Part shown: piece by piece, positions 11,427 through 20,772 of the stretch | Layout: the number at the start of each line of letters is the position of its first letter | Numbering within the stretch: the first letter of the stretch is position 1 | Source of the DNA: Roseospira visakhapatnamensis | GTDB lineage: Bacteria; Pseudomonadota; Alphaproteobacteria; Rhodospirillales; Rhodospirillaceae | Direction: 5' to 3' | Assembly (NCBI RefSeq): GCF_014197915.1 | Contig: NZ_JACIGK010000018.1 | Coordinates: 25,633 to 89,632, forward strand | DNA length: 64,000 bases | Translations under genes and position numbers: made by a program | The notes under the pieces: model-generated | Seen by the model: the letters and a program-made list of their open reading frames with translations, nothing else | The model's database searches: none | What the model was told of the DNA's origin: nothing

Positions 11427-13082
11427 TTACCGCCCGGCCATCATGGCCGGCACATCGTCCTCGACGGAGGCGATGGGGCGAAGGCCGAAAGTCTCCACCA
11501 GGGTCGTGGTGACCGCCGGCGACAGGAAGCCCGGCAGGGTCGGCCCCAGGCGGATCCCCTTGACGCCCAGCGACAGCAAGGCCAGCAGGACGGCCACCGC
11601 CTTCTGCTCGTACCAGGCGATGTCATAGGAGATGGGCAGGTCGTTGATGTCGGCGGCGCCCATCACCTCCTTGAGCGCCAGGGCGACCTTCACCAGGGAG
11701 TAGGAATCGTTGCACTGTCCGGCATCCAGAACCCGGGGAATGCCGCCGATCTCCCCCAGATCCAGCTTGTTGTAGCGGTACTTCGCGCAGCCGGCGGTCA
11801 GGATCACGGCGTTCTCGGGCAGGGCGCGCGCGACCTCGGTGTAGTACGCCCGGTCGCGGCGGCGCCCGTCGCACCCGGCCATGACCACGAACCGACGGAT
11901 GGCGCCGGACGACACCGCGTCCACGACCGTGTCGGCCAGGGCCAGAACCTGGGCATGCCCGAAGCCGGCGGTCACGGTCCCGGTCTCGATCGCCGTCGGC
12001 GGCGCGCAGGCGCGCGCCTGGGCGATCAGGGCGGAGAAGTCCTTGGTGCCATCGTCCGGTCGATCCGCCACATGGACCGCGCCGGGATAGCCCACGGCGC
12101 CCGTCGTGTAGAGGCGGGACAGATAGGTGTTGTCTCGACGCGGCGGGACCAGGCAGTTGGTGGTCAGAAGGATGGGGCCGTTGAAGGACTCGAACTCGCT
12201 GGTCTGCTGCCACCAGGCGCCCCCGTAGTTGCCCACCAGATGGGGATGGCGGCGGAAGGCGGGGTAGGCATGCGCCGGCAGCATCTCGCCGTGGGTGTAC
12301 ACGTCGATACCGGTGCCGGCGGTCTGCGCCAGCAGGTCCTCCAGATCCTTCAGGTCATGACCACTGACCAGGATGCCCGGATTGGCGCCGACACCGATGT
12401 TGATCCGCGTCATCTCGGGATGGCCGTAGGCGGTCGTGTGCGCCTCGTCCAACGCCGCCATGGCGCTCACGGCGACGGCGCCCGCGCGCATGACCAGATC
12501 GACCATGGCATCGCGCGACAGATCCCGGGTGGTGGACGCCAGCGCCTCGACGATGAAGGTATCAACCTCCCGGTCTTCCCGGCCGAGGGCGGCGGCATGG
12601 GCCGCGTAGGCGGCGATCCCCTTGACGCCGATCACCAGCAGCTCCCGCAGGGAGCGGACATCCTCGTCCACGGTCGACAGGATGCCGACCGCCTGACCCT
12701 TGGCCACGAACGCGGCGCGCGGACCGCGCCATGTGGCGGCCTCCGGGGCATCGACACGTGGCGCCATGCCGGGCGCCATGCCGGGCGCCATGCCGGCCGC
12801 CAGACGGTCGCGGCGGTCCAGGGCATCCTCGATCAGCGCCTCGAAGCGGTCGTTCAACCAGTTCACGTTGGTGATGGTCGCGAACAGGGCCTCACGCAGG
12901 AAGGCGTCATGAGACCGGTCGGGTGTCCCCCGCGCCGCCAGTTGATCCAGGTGCCACGCCAGCCCGCGCAGGCTGAACAGCAGCAGATCCTGAAGGCTTG
13001 CCGTCTCCTCGGGCTTGCCGCACACCCCCTTGACCGTGCAGCCCGACCGCGACGACGTTTCTTCACACTGGAAGCAGAACAT
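11427..13082 (-). CDS. hcp: Hybrid cluster protein (Hcp)
   Basis: Iron-sulfur/oxygen hybrid-cluster enzyme of 551 residues; Hcp proteins reduce nitric oxide and hydroxylamine under nitrosative stress. The N-terminal cysteines are C3, C6, C15 and C21 (Cx2Cx8Cx5C), the pattern of class I (anaerobe-type, [4Fe-4S]) Hcp rather than the wider-spaced E. coli class II motif. Hybrid-cluster ligands are seen in the TTNCLVPP, VMAGCDGRRRDR, LTAGCAKYRYNK and LDAGQCNDSYS segments. Residues near 95-108 contain a GMAP repeat encoded by three 12-bp units. It is divergent from nsrR. No hcr reductase gene is adjacent. Confidence 0.95.
   Translation of the reverse strand: MFCFQCEETSSRSGCTVKGVCGKPEETASLQDLLLFSLRGLAWHLDQLAARGTPDRSHDAFLREALFATITNVNWLNDRFEALIEDALDRRDRLAAGMAPGMAPGMAPRVDAPEAATWRGPRAAFVAKGQAVGILSTVDEDVRSLRELLVIGVKGIAAYAAHAAALGREDREVDTFIVEALASTTRDLSRDAMVDLVMRAGAVAVSAMAALDEAHTTAYGHPEMTRINIGVGANPGILVSGHDLKDLEDLLAQTAGTGIDVYTHGEMLPAHAYPAFRRHPHLVGNYGGAWWQQTSEFESFNGPILLTTNCLVPPRRDNTYLSRLYTTGAVGYPGAVHVADRPDDGTKDFSALIAQARACAPPTAIETGTVTAGFGHAQVLALADTVVDAVSSGAIRRFVVMAGCDGRRRDRAYYTEVARALPENAVILTAGCAKYRYNKLDLGEIGGIPRVLDAGQCNDSYSLVKVALALKEVMGAADINDLPISYDIAWYEQKAVAVLLALLSLGVKGIRLGPTLPGFLSPAVTTTLVETFGLRPIASVEDDVPAMMAGR
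12761..12796. repeat. Three perfect 12-bp tandem repeats inside hcp
   Basis: The unit GCGCCATGCCGG occurs three times head to tail and encodes the GMAP repeat in the Hcp N-terminal domain. It is in frame, so copy-number change would only lengthen or shorten a surface loop. Confidence 0.85.
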
Positions 13083-13151
13083 GACCCCTAATCCCTTCCC
13101 TGACCGTTTCGACGTTCTCCAACGGATCCGCTAAATCCGCATTTGATGTGC

Positions 13152-13193
13152 CAAAATAGGTCGTCAAAATCAGTATTGTAAATGCCTATTTTG
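13152..13193 (-). promoter_or_regulatory. Candidate hcp promoter bracketed by a 9-bp inverted repeat
   Basis: CAAAATAGG (13152-13160) and CCTATTTTG (13185-13193) are perfect inverted repeats separated by 24 bp, about three helical turns centre to centre. On the minus strand, TTACAA (13176-13181) and TATTTT (13153-13158) with a 17-bp spacer form a plausible -35/-10 for hcp, so one arm covers the -10 and the other lies just upstream of the -35. NsrR, encoded divergently, is the obvious candidate binder, but the arms were not matched to a published consensus. The rest of the 365-bp hcp-nsrR interval (13083-13447) contains no recognisable gene. Confidence 0.4.
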
Positions 13194-13447
13194 TCCGGAC
13201 GGACACGCCCTGGGCGTTCGATTTCGGGGACACGGAGAACGTCGCGCCGTCCGGCCGGGAGTCTCCTGTCTCGGGAGATCCGTCGGCTCGCCACGCTCGC
13301 TCGGATCGAAGACATGCCATACTGTCCACACAGCCTTCATCCCGAACGTCCCAAGGGGGCGGAGGGGTGTCCACCGGTGACGCGCGCCGCGGTCGGCCTG
13401 GCGAAGCCCATCCCGACGCCATCCTAACGCCTATGGGTAACGCTCCC

Positions 13448-13873
13448 ATGCGTCTGACCACCTTTACCGACTTCGGACTGCGAACCCTGATGCGTCTGGC
13501 CGGGGAGCCGGACCGCCTGTTCACCACCGACGAAGTGGCGCGGGAGTTCCGCATTTCCCGTCATCACCTGACCAAGGTCGTGCGCAATCTGGCGCAGGCC
13601 GGGTTCATCGTGACCCGGCGCGGCGTGGGCGGCGGGTTTCAACTTGCGCGCCCGGCATCGGCCATATCCCTGGGAGAGGTGGCGCGCGCCCTGGAAGGGC
13701 ACCATGCCTTGGTGGAGTGCTTCGATCCCGACGGCGGCGCCTGCACCCTGACGCCCGGCTGTCGCCTCAAGGGACGGCTGGCGGCGGCGCGCGAAGCCTT
13801 TTTCCTTGAACTGGACGCGACCCGCCTGATCGACTGCGCCTATCCGCCGCCCCGGCCGCAGGCGGATCCCTGA
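13448..13873 (+). CDS. nsrR: Rrf2-family regulator, probable NsrR
   Basis: Transcription repressor of 141 residues that in known systems senses NO through an Fe-S cluster and controls nitrosative-stress genes such as hcp and hmp. It starts MRLTTFTDFGLRTLMRLA, the typical NsrR opening, continues with a winged helix (FTTDEVAREFRISRHHLTKVVRNL) and has three cluster cysteines in the arrangement Cx7Cx5C (ECFDPDGGAC then TLTPGC). The ATG at 13448 was preferred; an in-frame ATG at 13433 adds five residues. Position next to and divergent from hcp supports the assignment. IscR-like proteins share the fold, but the MRLTTFTD start and this cysteine spacing are NsrR-like. Confidence 0.87.
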   Translation: MRLTTFTDFGLRTLMRLAGEPDRLFTTDEVAREFRISRHHLTKVVRNLAQAGFIVTRRGVGGGFQLARPASAISLGEVARALEGHHALVECFDPDGGACTLTPGCRLKGRLAAAREAFFLELDATRLIDCAYPPPRPQADP

Positions 13874-14104
13874 CCCAAGGACGGGCCGGATCCGCGCGGT
13901 CCCGGTTTCCCCGCGCCACGGGACGCACTCGGCCTTTGCCCCGTCCACCGGCAAGGGTAAGCTACGCGCGGTTGCCCCCCGCCTACCCGTCTGCCCCCTG
14001 GCTCGCCGCCGTGATCCAGCCGGGTATCGCCGATGTCGTCCGCCGCCGGGAGCGGGGTGCGTCCCCCCTCCTCCTGTTGATCGCCAAGCCGGAACCCCAG
14101 TCTC

Positions 14105-14746
14105 ATGAGTTCAGCCTCCCTCGATACATCCCCGCCGGTTCGCGCCCTCCTGGACGGACCGTTCTGGTTCATCCGCCACGGTCAGAGCACCACCAACGCC
14201 GAGGATCTGGTCGCCGGCTGGCTGGACGCGCCGTTGACCGACCTGGGGCATGCCCAGGCCGCCGAAGCGGCCGACGCCCTGGCCGCCCTGCCGCTGGCGA
14301 GCGTCGTCGTCACCGGCCTCATCCGCACCCACCAGACCGCCGCGCCCCTGATCGAGCGCCTGGGCGCGCGCCTGACGCCGATCATCGAGCCCGGCCTGAA
14401 TGAACGGAACTGGGGGGACCTGGAGGGCAAGACCCTGGATCTGCGGCCCGGCACCTTCTACGACCCGCCGGGCGGCGAGACCTGGGACGAGTTCGCGGAC
14501 CGCATCTGGGCGGCGGCGGCGGCGCTGCGCGTGCCGGCGCCCGCCCTGGTGGTCGGCCATTCGGGCACGTTCCGGGCCCTGCTCTACAAGCTGGGATTCG
14601 GCAAGGTGAAGCCGGCGGTGGGCAACGCGGCGCCGGTGCGCTTCGTGCCGATCGATCCACCACCGGACGGACGGCCGCCATGGCGCTTGGAAGACCTGGA
14701 CGGCACGCCGATCCCGATCAAGCCGGTCAAGGACTCCGCCGCATGA
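14105..14746 (+). CDS. Histidine phosphatase family protein (phosphoglycerate mutase-like)
   Basis: Cytoplasmic phosphatase of 213 residues using a phospho-histidine intermediate. The RHGQS motif (residues 22-26) holds the catalytic His; a second histidine lies in VVGHSGTFRALL, and the acid residue in EPGLNERNWGDLEGK. The substrate is not evident: the family includes cofactor-dependent phosphoglycerate mutases, alpha-ribazole phosphatases and broad phosphatases. Its stop overlaps the following methyltransferase gene (ATGA), so the two are translationally coupled. Confidence 0.85.
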   Translation: MSSASLDTSPPVRALLDGPFWFIRHGQSTTNAEDLVAGWLDAPLTDLGHAQAAEAADALAALPLASVVVTGLIRTHQTAAPLIERLGARLTPIIEPGLNERNWGDLEGKTLDLRPGTFYDPPGGETWDEFADRIWAAAAALRVPAPALVVGHSGTFRALLYKLGFGKVKPAVGNAAPVRFVPIDPPPDGRPPWRLEDLDGTPIPIKPVKDSAA

Positions 14747-15225
14747 CAGACGCCCACGAAGCCGGGTCGCTTTGGCGGCGGCTGGCCACCCTGCCACCGC
14801 CGCTGGCGACCCTGGTGGCCCTGGGCGCGATGATCCTGCTGTCCAGGACGGGTCCCGGACCGCTCCTGACGCCCTGGCCCTGGACCATCGCCGGCATGGC
14901 CTTGATGGGCCTGGGCCTGATCCTCGGCGCCGCCGCCACCCTGACGTTCATGCGGGCCGGGGCGACGCCGCGCCTGTTTCACGGCGGATCGCGCCTCGTC
15001 GAGGCCGGACCGTTCCGGCTGACCCGCAACCCCATGTACCTCAGCCTGGTGATCACGCTCGTCGGCACGGCCCTGGTGATGGGCCATCTGACTCCGTGGC
15101 TGGGACCGGTGGCGCTGGCCCTGTGGCTGGACCGGATGTTCGTCCCGCGCGAGGAAGCGGTTCTGGCGGCGCACTTCGGCGCCGACTGGGACGCTTACCG
15201 GCGTCGCGTCCGCCGCTGGATCTGA
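14743..15225 (+). CDS. Isoprenylcysteine carboxyl methyltransferase/phospholipid methyltransferase-like membrane protein
   Basis: Integral-membrane protein of 160 residues with four to five hydrophobic segments. The C-terminal half carries the signature of this superfamily: GPFRLTRNPMYLSLVITLVG, then an acidic EEAVLAAHFGADWDAYRRRVRRW tail. Such bacterial proteins are presumed S-adenosylmethionine-dependent methyltransferases with mostly unknown substrates. The start ATG at 14743 overlaps the stop of the upstream phosphatase gene. Confidence 0.8.
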   Translation: MTDAHEAGSLWRRLATLPPPLATLVALGAMILLSRTGPGPLLTPWPWTIAGMALMGLGLILGAAATLTFMRAGATPRLFHGGSRLVEAGPFRLTRNPMYLSLVITLVGTALVMGHLTPWLGPVALALWLDRMFVPREEAVLAAHFGADWDAYRRRVRRWI

Positions 15226-15297
15226 CCGCCGCCCCGAACACCACCCAGGCCGCCGCCGAGGGCCCGCCAGGCCCCCAGGCCCCATGCCGGGGTGGCC

Positions 15298-17097
15298 TCA
15301 TGCGGCGGCGTCCGCCGGCCGCAGGCAGGCGAGCGCCGTCAGGTCGTCGCTCAACGGCCGCGACACCTTGGCGAAGAAGGGCTCCAGGAAGCGCGCCAGG
15401 GTGAACCCCTCGCCCTGCGCCACCGCCGACTCCGACAGCAACCGGCGCACGCCCTGCTTGCCCAGGTCGTCGCCGGTCTCCCGGCCACACTCCAGCAGGG
15501 CATCGCTGTACAAGAACAACAGCGAGCCCCGTGGGAAGGGCGCCGTGCGGGTGTCGTAGTCCACCCCCGACATCACGCCCAGCGGCAGCCCGGCCCCCAG
15601 GCCGGCGGTCACCGTGCCATCGGCCAGGGACACGAACAGCGGCGACGGCGCGGCGGCGGCGGCGTAGGTCAGGCAGTCGGCCTCCAGGTCCACCACGCCA
15701 TACAGGGCGGTGGCGTACTGACCGGTGGACAGCAACCCCGACAGCCGGTTGTTCAGGCGCGTCAGGAACACCCCCGGCTGGTCCATGCCATCCACCATGT
15801 CTTCCAGCAGAGTGTGCAGGCGGAAGGTGTTGAGCGCGGCCGACACCCCATGGCCCGAGAAATCGACCATCCACAGCGCGATTCGGTGCTCGTCCAGCCC
15901 CCGCAGGCCGAACAGGTCGCCCCCCAGCTCCGACGAGGTCTCGAAATGGCTGTCCAGGCGCACCTGGAACCGCGCCTGGAGGTCGGTCAGCAGTTGTGGC
16001 GGCGGCAACAGATCCTGCTGCATCTCCCGCGCCGCCGTCAGGTCCTGGGCCAGGCGCGCCTTGAACGCCTCCAGGTCCTGGCGCGTGTCGCGCAGACGCG
16101 CATGCATGGCCGACAGGCGCATGTCGTTGGAGACACCCTCGGACAGATCGCCCAGCGAAACCGGCGCGGTCGTCTCGCCGGCCGTCTCGTCCTTGACCGG
16201 CGCGCGGCCAACCATGACCGTGGCCACCACCTGATTGCCCCGGCCCCGATACTCCAGCGCGTCGAAGCTCAGGTCGTGGGCCAGCGCGATCCCGCGTCCG
16301 TGGGTATCGAACACCCGCGTCGGGTCCATCTCCATGTAGCGCTGCCAGTCGAACCCCTCTCCCTCGTCGGTGATGGTCACCATCAGTCGGTCGGCATGGC
16401 GTTCGAAGGCCACCTCCACCAGCTTGGCCCGGTACTCCGGCCGGGCGAGGCGGTCGACCATCTCCTGCTCCATGCGCCGCTCTTTCAAGAGCACCGATTT
16501 CTCGTCATAGGTGATGCCGAGGTTGCCATGCTCGACCGCGTTGATCATCAGTTCCGACAGGCCGATGACCGCGCGCTGGGGATGGGGCATGGCCGACGCC
16601 AGGATCACCGACAGGTCGCGGCCCTCGCGCACGGTGCGGAACCGAAAGGTCCCCTCATGCATCAAGCCCAGGCCCTGCGTGCGCTGGTCGACGTCGCGCT
16701 GAAGGCTCCGGTATCGGGCGTAGTCCGCCACCGCCGAGGCGGTCACCGACAGCAGCACGGCGGGCTCGAACGGCTTGGTCAGGTAGTAGTACACCCCGGC
16801 CTTGATGCCCTCGATGATCTCCTGCTGGCTGTCGGCGGCGGTCTGCATGATGACCGGCAGGGCCTGAAGGGTGGGGGATGCCTTGATCCGCGCCAGCACC
16901 TCCATGCCGTCCATGTTCGGCATGCGCCGGTCGAGGAGAACCACGTCGAACCGCTGGCCCTCGCGCGACAGGATGTCCCAACCCTCGACACCGTCATGGG
17001 CCACCGCCGTCTCGTAGCCCATGGCTTCCAGTTGCCCGACCAGGAGGCGGCGGTTCAGGGCGTTGTCCTCGACGATCAAGGCGCGGGTGGCGGCCAT
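15298..17097 (-). CDS. Response regulator with HATPase and PP2C (SpoIIE) phosphatase domains
   Basis: Cytoplasmic signalling protein of 599 residues with three domains: a receiver (1-125) with acidic pocket E10/D11, phospho-acceptor D56 and K108; a HATPase_c/RsbW-like domain (about 150-300) with N-box ELMINAVEHGN, DEGEGFDW and HGRGIALA; and a C-terminal PP2C/SpoIIE phosphatase (about 340-595) with ELGGDLFG, VDFSGHGVSAAL and LLFLYSDALLE. Such proteins work in partner switching: the phosphatase restores an STAS antagonist and the kinase phosphorylates it. An STAS gene lies just upstream (17423-17734). The ATG at 17095-17097 has GAGAGGGA upstream. The order REC-HATPase-PP2C differs from the more usual REC-PP2C-HATPase. 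Confidence 0.88.
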   Translation of the reverse strand: MAATRALIVEDNALNRRLLVGQLEAMGYETAVAHDGVEGWDILSREGQRFDVVLLDRRMPNMDGMEVLARIKASPTLQALPVIMQTAADSQQEIIEGIKAGVYYYLTKPFEPAVLLSVTASAVADYARYRSLQRDVDQRTQGLGLMHEGTFRFRTVREGRDLSVILASAMPHPQRAVIGLSELMINAVEHGNLGITYDEKSVLLKERRMEQEMVDRLARPEYRAKLVEVAFERHADRLMVTITDEGEGFDWQRYMEMDPTRVFDTHGRGIALAHDLSFDALEYRGRGNQVVATVMVGRAPVKDETAGETTAPVSLGDLSEGVSNDMRLSAMHARLRDTRQDLEAFKARLAQDLTAAREMQQDLLPPPQLLTDLQARFQVRLDSHFETSSELGGDLFGLRGLDEHRIALWMVDFSGHGVSAALNTFRLHTLLEDMVDGMDQPGVFLTRLNNRLSGLLSTGQYATALYGVVDLEADCLTYAAAAAPSPLFVSLADGTVTAGLGAGLPLGVMSGVDYDTRTAPFPRGSLLFLYSDALLECGRETGDDLGKQGVRRLLSESAVAQGEGFTLARFLEPFFAKVSRPLSDDLTALACLRPADAAA

Positions 17098-17422
17098 CCG
17101 GTGGGTGTCCCTCTCGATTTCGGAGCGACGCGAGCCGACCGTCGCGGGCGACGGCACACGCGCCCGGCGCGGTCACGAACGGACCGCTGGCAATGGCGCG
17201 GGGCGGGGCAGACATCAGGCCCCGCCCTTTCCTCTCGACGGTGTCGGACATGACAATGGAAGACGCGGCCCGTTGACACGCGGCCCGGCGACACGAGCCC
17301 CGACCGGTACCGCGCCAGAGCCCCCCAGGGAGGCCGGACGCCCCCCAGACGTCTCCGGGGCGGCAGTCCCGGGCACCCGGACCGCACAGTCCGGACTCGG
17401 GCATCTCCGCCGGCCGAGGGGA
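17098..17422. other. Intergenic region between STAS and PP2C genes
   Basis: No gene recognised. It contains a 6-bp inverted repeat CCGGAC / GTCCGG with a 6-base loop near 17377-17395, downstream of the STAS gene, that could attenuate read-through into the PP2C gene; there is no T-run. Confidence 0.4.
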
Positions 17423-17734
17423 TCAGGGGGCGTGCTGAATGCTGAACAGGGTATCGAATCGGGCCAGTTCCAGAATCTCCCGCACGGATCCCTTAGGATT
17501 GGCCAGGATGACCTTGGCGCGCGCCTTCTCCGCCTGTTCGCGTAGCGTGAGCAGAAGGCCCAGCCCGGCCGAGTCCATATAGGTGAGGTCCTTGAAGTCC
17601 ACCTCGATCATGCGCGCTCCGGATCCCACAACCTGCATCACCACGCGCTCGAACGCCGCCCGGTCGGCGTCAACCAACTGATCCGACAGGACCAAAACGG
17701 CTTTGTCGAGTTCGTTCCTGATTTCGTGCTTCAC
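17423..17734 (-). CDS. STAS-domain anti-sigma factor antagonist
   Basis: Single STAS domain, 103 residues, of the RsbV/SpoIIAA/HsbA type. The phosphorylatable serine lies in LTYMDSAGLGLL, and VDFKDL precedes it as in the family. The start is a GTG at 17732-17734 (VKHEIRNELDKAV), chosen because AAGGAG stands 8 bp upstream. It is transcribed before the REC-HATPase-PP2C gene and after the MCP gene, so it is the likely substrate of that kinase/phosphatase. The final partner (an anti-sigma factor, diguanylate cyclase or FlgM-like protein) is not in the window. Confidence 0.87.
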   Translation of the reverse strand: MKHEIRNELDKAVLVLSDQLVDADRAAFERVVMQVVGSGARMIEVDFKDLTYMDSAGLGLLLTLREQAEKARAKVILANPKGSVREILELARFDTLFSIQHAP

Positions 17735-17801
17735 CGATCCATCTCCTTGGTCCTTGGCACAGGCCCCCACGCGGCAAGTCTCCGCGACCGTCGCCGGCCG
17801 A

Positions 17802-20159
17802 TCAAGCCCGCTTGCTCACGAAGTTGTGGAAGGCTCGCACCTCGGCCTCGCTCATGTCCAGACGGATGTGCGTGCTCGCCGCCGTCTGGGCCACCACGAC
17901 GCCGGACAGGTGCCCGATGCCCGGGATGTCGATGCCGAAGGTCTGACCCCGGTCGGCGGTCAGGGAGCGGTCCAGGGTGCCGACGCCGCTGGCCGCCACG
18001 TCCTGCAACAGGCAGGCGCGCCGCTGCCCGTCGCCCAGATCCACCGTCACGGCCAGGTTCAGGGTGCGCAGCGCGTTGGCCTCGCGGTCCGCCGCGCTGC
18101 CGGCGCGGATGATCCGCTCCAGGGCATCCTGCATGTGCTGGACCCGTTCCCGGACCTCTTCCGCCGATTGCCGCACGTCGCTCGCGTGCCGGCCCGTCGT
18201 CTCCGCTCGTCCCGACACCGCCGCGATGTTGTCGGACGCCTCCTGGGTGCTGTGCGCCGCCTGCTGGGCGTTCTGGCTGATCTCCCGGGTGGCGGCCGTC
18301 TGTTCCTCCACCGCCGCCGACACCCCGGTCGTGATCTCGTTGATCTCGCCGATCACCGTCACGATCCCCTGGATCGCCTCCACCGCCTCGCGGGTCGCCG
18401 CCTGCATGCCGCCGATCTGCTCGGCGATGTCGTCGGTGGCCTTGGCCGTCTGGGTGGCCAGGGTCTTGACCTCGTTGGCCACCACCGCGAAGCCCTTGCC
18501 GGCCTCGCCGGCGCGCGCCGCCTCGATCGTCGCATTGAGCGCCAGAAGATTGGTCTGCTTGGCGATGTCGCTGATCAGGTTGACCACCACGCCGATCTTG
18601 TCGGCCGCCTCGGCCAAACCCTGGATTCGTGTGTTGGTGCCCTCCGCCTGACGCGCCGCCCGGTGGGCGATGTCCGAGGCTCCGGACACCTGGCGGCTGA
18701 TCTCGCCGATGGAACTGGACATCTCCTCGGCCGCCGCCGCCACGGCGTCCACGCTGGCGGAGGACTCCTGGGATGCCGCCGAGGCCGCGCCGGCCCCCTG
18801 CTCGGTGTGGTCGATGGCGTCCGTCATCTCCACCGACGCGTCATGCATGGCCTCGGTCTGCTGCTGGACGATGGCGATGGCGCTGCGCACCTCCTCGTCC
18901 AGCGCGTTGGTCAGCGCGAACATCTCGGTCTGGACCCGCCGCGCGTTGCGGCGGTGGGCGGCTTCCTGCTCGGCCTGCAGGGCCTCGATCTTGCGGCTGT
19001 TCTCCTTGAACACCTCGACCGCCGAGGCCATCGCCCCGATCTCGTCGCGACGATCCATCCCGGGGGTTTCCACCGAAAGGTCGCCCTTGGCCAGACGTCC
19101 CATCGCGGTGGTCATGGCCACGATCGGATTGCTGACCTGTCGCCCGGAGAACCAGGCCAACGCCACCGCGACACCCGCCACGACCACGGTCAGGGTCAGC
19201 AGTTTCCAGGTGATGTCGTTGACGTCCGCCAGGGCCGCCGCGCTGGGAATGTTGGTGACCACCGTCCACGTCGTGTCGGTGTGACCGATCTTCAGTGGCG
19301 ACACGACGCGCAGCACCGGGATCCCGTCGATGCTGGTCGCCCGTTCGTCGATGTAGGATCGGCCGCCGTCGATGGCCGCCAGGACCGCGTCGCCAAAGCC
19401 GGCCTCGGCGGCCTTTCGCCCCACCACCTCCGGACTCCGGTCCGCCAGGATCGTACCGTTCTCGGTCACCAGCGTGACCCAGCCGGCGTCCATCGGCCGA
19501 ATGGCCGCCAGGTCACGCTGGATGGACGCCAGCGCCACGTCCACGCCGGCGACTCCGACCACCTGGCCGCCATGATGGATCGGCACGGCCAGCGTGGTGA
19601 TGAGAACCTCTTTCCCGCCGACGGGATACAGGTAGGGCTCGAGAATGGTCTCCCGGTTGCTGTTGCGCGGAATCAGGTAATAGTCGCCGGCTCCCGGCGT
19701 TTCGTAGTCCAGCAAAATGTCGCGCGCGATCGTTCCGTCGCTTCGGTACCAGTACTCCAGGAAACGGCCGGTGGCGTCATGGCCTTCGGTATCGGCGAAG
19801 GCGGCGTCACGCCCGTCCAGGGCATCGGGCTCCCAACCCGTCCACACCCCCAGCAACTCCTCATGCCCCTCCAGCAAGGCACGCTGGACGCTGGAGTACT
19901 GGCGACGATCGGTCACCTCGCCAGCGCGCATCGCCTCCAGGACGAGGGCATTGTCGCGGGCCACGGTAAAGGCGTCCTCCAGGTCGCGCTGGACGGTGTT
20001 GGCGGCGACGTCGGCCGCCTGGTTCGTGATTCTCATGGCGCCGTCGTGCAAGGCGGCGCGTACGAGGTAGAGGGCGGTCCCCGTCGCCAGAACCAGCGCC
20101 ACCACGACCATGCCCGCGGCCACCACGCTGATCTGCGCCTTCAATCCCAGCTTTGTCAT
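17802..20159 (-). CDS. Methyl-accepting chemotaxis protein with dCache sensor and PilZ-like tail
   Basis: Chemoreceptor of 785 residues. TM1 at about 10-36; periplasmic double-Cache domain 40-310, with the dCache-typical EPYLYPVGG and [11 protein letters not shown]2 318-338; HAMP 340-395; coiled-coil signalling domain with the conserved hairpin tip [20 protein letters not shown]; and a C-terminal beta-rich domain of about 100 residues resembling PilZ (DxxxxG-like DVAASGVG) but without a clear RxxxR. PilZ tails on chemoreceptors are known, for example Azospirillum Tlp1. The ATG at 20157-20159 was chosen; sequence upstream is not membrane-like. The ligand cannot be read. The cytoplasmic half is nearly identical to the receptor at 20773-22782. 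Confidence 0.93.
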   Translation of the reverse strand: MTKLGLKAQISVVAAGMVVVALVLATGTALYLVRAALHDGAMRITNQAADVAANTVQRDLEDAFTVARDNALVLEAMRAGEVTDRRQYSSVQRALLEGHEELLGVWTGWEPDALDGRDAAFADTEGHDATGRFLEYWYRSDGTIARDILLDYETPGAGDYYLIPRNSNRETILEPYLYPVGGKEVLITTLAVPIHHGGQVVGVAGVDVALASIQRDLAAIRPMDAGWVTLVTENGTILADRSPEVVGRKAAEAGFGDAVLAAIDGGRSYIDERATSIDGIPVLRVVSPLKIGHTDTTWTVVTNIPSAAALADVNDITWKLLTLTVVVAGVAVALAWFSGRQVSNPIVAMTTAMGRLAKGDLSVETPGMDRRDEIGAMASAVEVFKENSRKIEALQAEQEAAHRRNARRVQTEMFALTNALDEEVRSAIAIVQQQTEAMHDASVEMTDAIDHTEQGAGAASAASQESSASVDAVAAAAEEMSSSIGEISRQVSGASDIAHRAARQAEGTNTRIQGLAEAADKIGVVVNLISDIAKQTNLLALNATIEAARAGEAGKGFAVVANEVKTLATQTAKATDDIAEQIGGMQAATREAVEAIQGIVTVIGEINEITTGVSAAVEEQTAATREISQNAQQAAHSTQEASDNIAAVSGRAETTGRHASDVRQSAEEVRERVQHMQDALERIIRAGSAADREANALRTLNLAVTVDLGDGQRRACLLQDVAASGVGTLDRSLTADRGQTFGIDIPGIGHLSGVVVAQTAASTHIRLDMSEAEVRAFHNFVSKRA
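18394..18588. repeat. 195-bp direct repeat, copy 1 (within first MCP gene)
   Basis: Identical base for base to 21374-21568 (offset 2980) and flanked by further near-identical sequence. It covers the signalling hairpin tip. Either a recent duplication or gene conversion between the two receptors. Confidence 0.9.
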
Positions 20160-20772
20160 GAAGAAATCGCCCCTGATTGCTGTTCGGATCACGTCGGGAG
20201 ACACCAAGGCGAGCGTCTCCACCGAACCGTGGTCCGGCATCCTACGATCCGAACGAGGTTCCGGACGGGTCCCTGACGCGGACCGCGCGATGTTCGGACT
20301 CGACTCTTCCTGGCTCGCCATGCTGCCTGGCGACTCCGTTCGACCGGGGCATCACAACTTATATGAGCGCTTTATAATAGGTTCGCCTCTTCGGATCACG
20401 CTCTGGATCCCGACAAACAAAACCGTTGCGTCGCCACGGCACTCAGTCCGAAGCGTACATGACTGAAAATCAGAGGCCAACACGGAAGGGTGTTACAAAA
20501 AGATACCCGGACTCACCAAATACAGAGATCTATATCAGGACCTTTTCGCTTTCTAATACAGAAGCCGCGATCACGCGGCCACTCCTGACCGACGTCTTTG
20601 CTCGTTCCTAAAAGAACGGGGAAGAAATTCAACTCTCAGTTATGGATATCGGGCCGCATCCTGTTCGAGTCCGGTCGCGAGGACAGGCGACAGCGGCCCG
20701 ACCCGGCGACCGGGTCCGACTCGCCAGCGTCCGGCGCCGGAGACCGTGCCGGACGCGCGCCTCCGCCGCCGG
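20160..20772. other. Intergenic region between the two MCP genes, with an A/T-rich core
   Basis: No gene is convincing here. From about 20340 to 20640 the composition falls well below the surroundings, with several A/T-rich motifs (for example TTATAATA near 20370 and TATATC near 20530). This part probably carries the promoter of the downstream MCP gene (minus strand), but no single -35/-10 or sigma-54/sigma-28 site could be fixed. Confidence 0.5.

Noticed and set aside
13141..13160. FNR/Anr box in the hcp promoter
   Set aside because: TTGAT is present but the second half does not match ATCAA.
20110..20640. Small open frames in the A/T-rich gap between the two chemoreceptor genes
   Set aside because: No ribosome sites, no similarity to known families and irregular composition.
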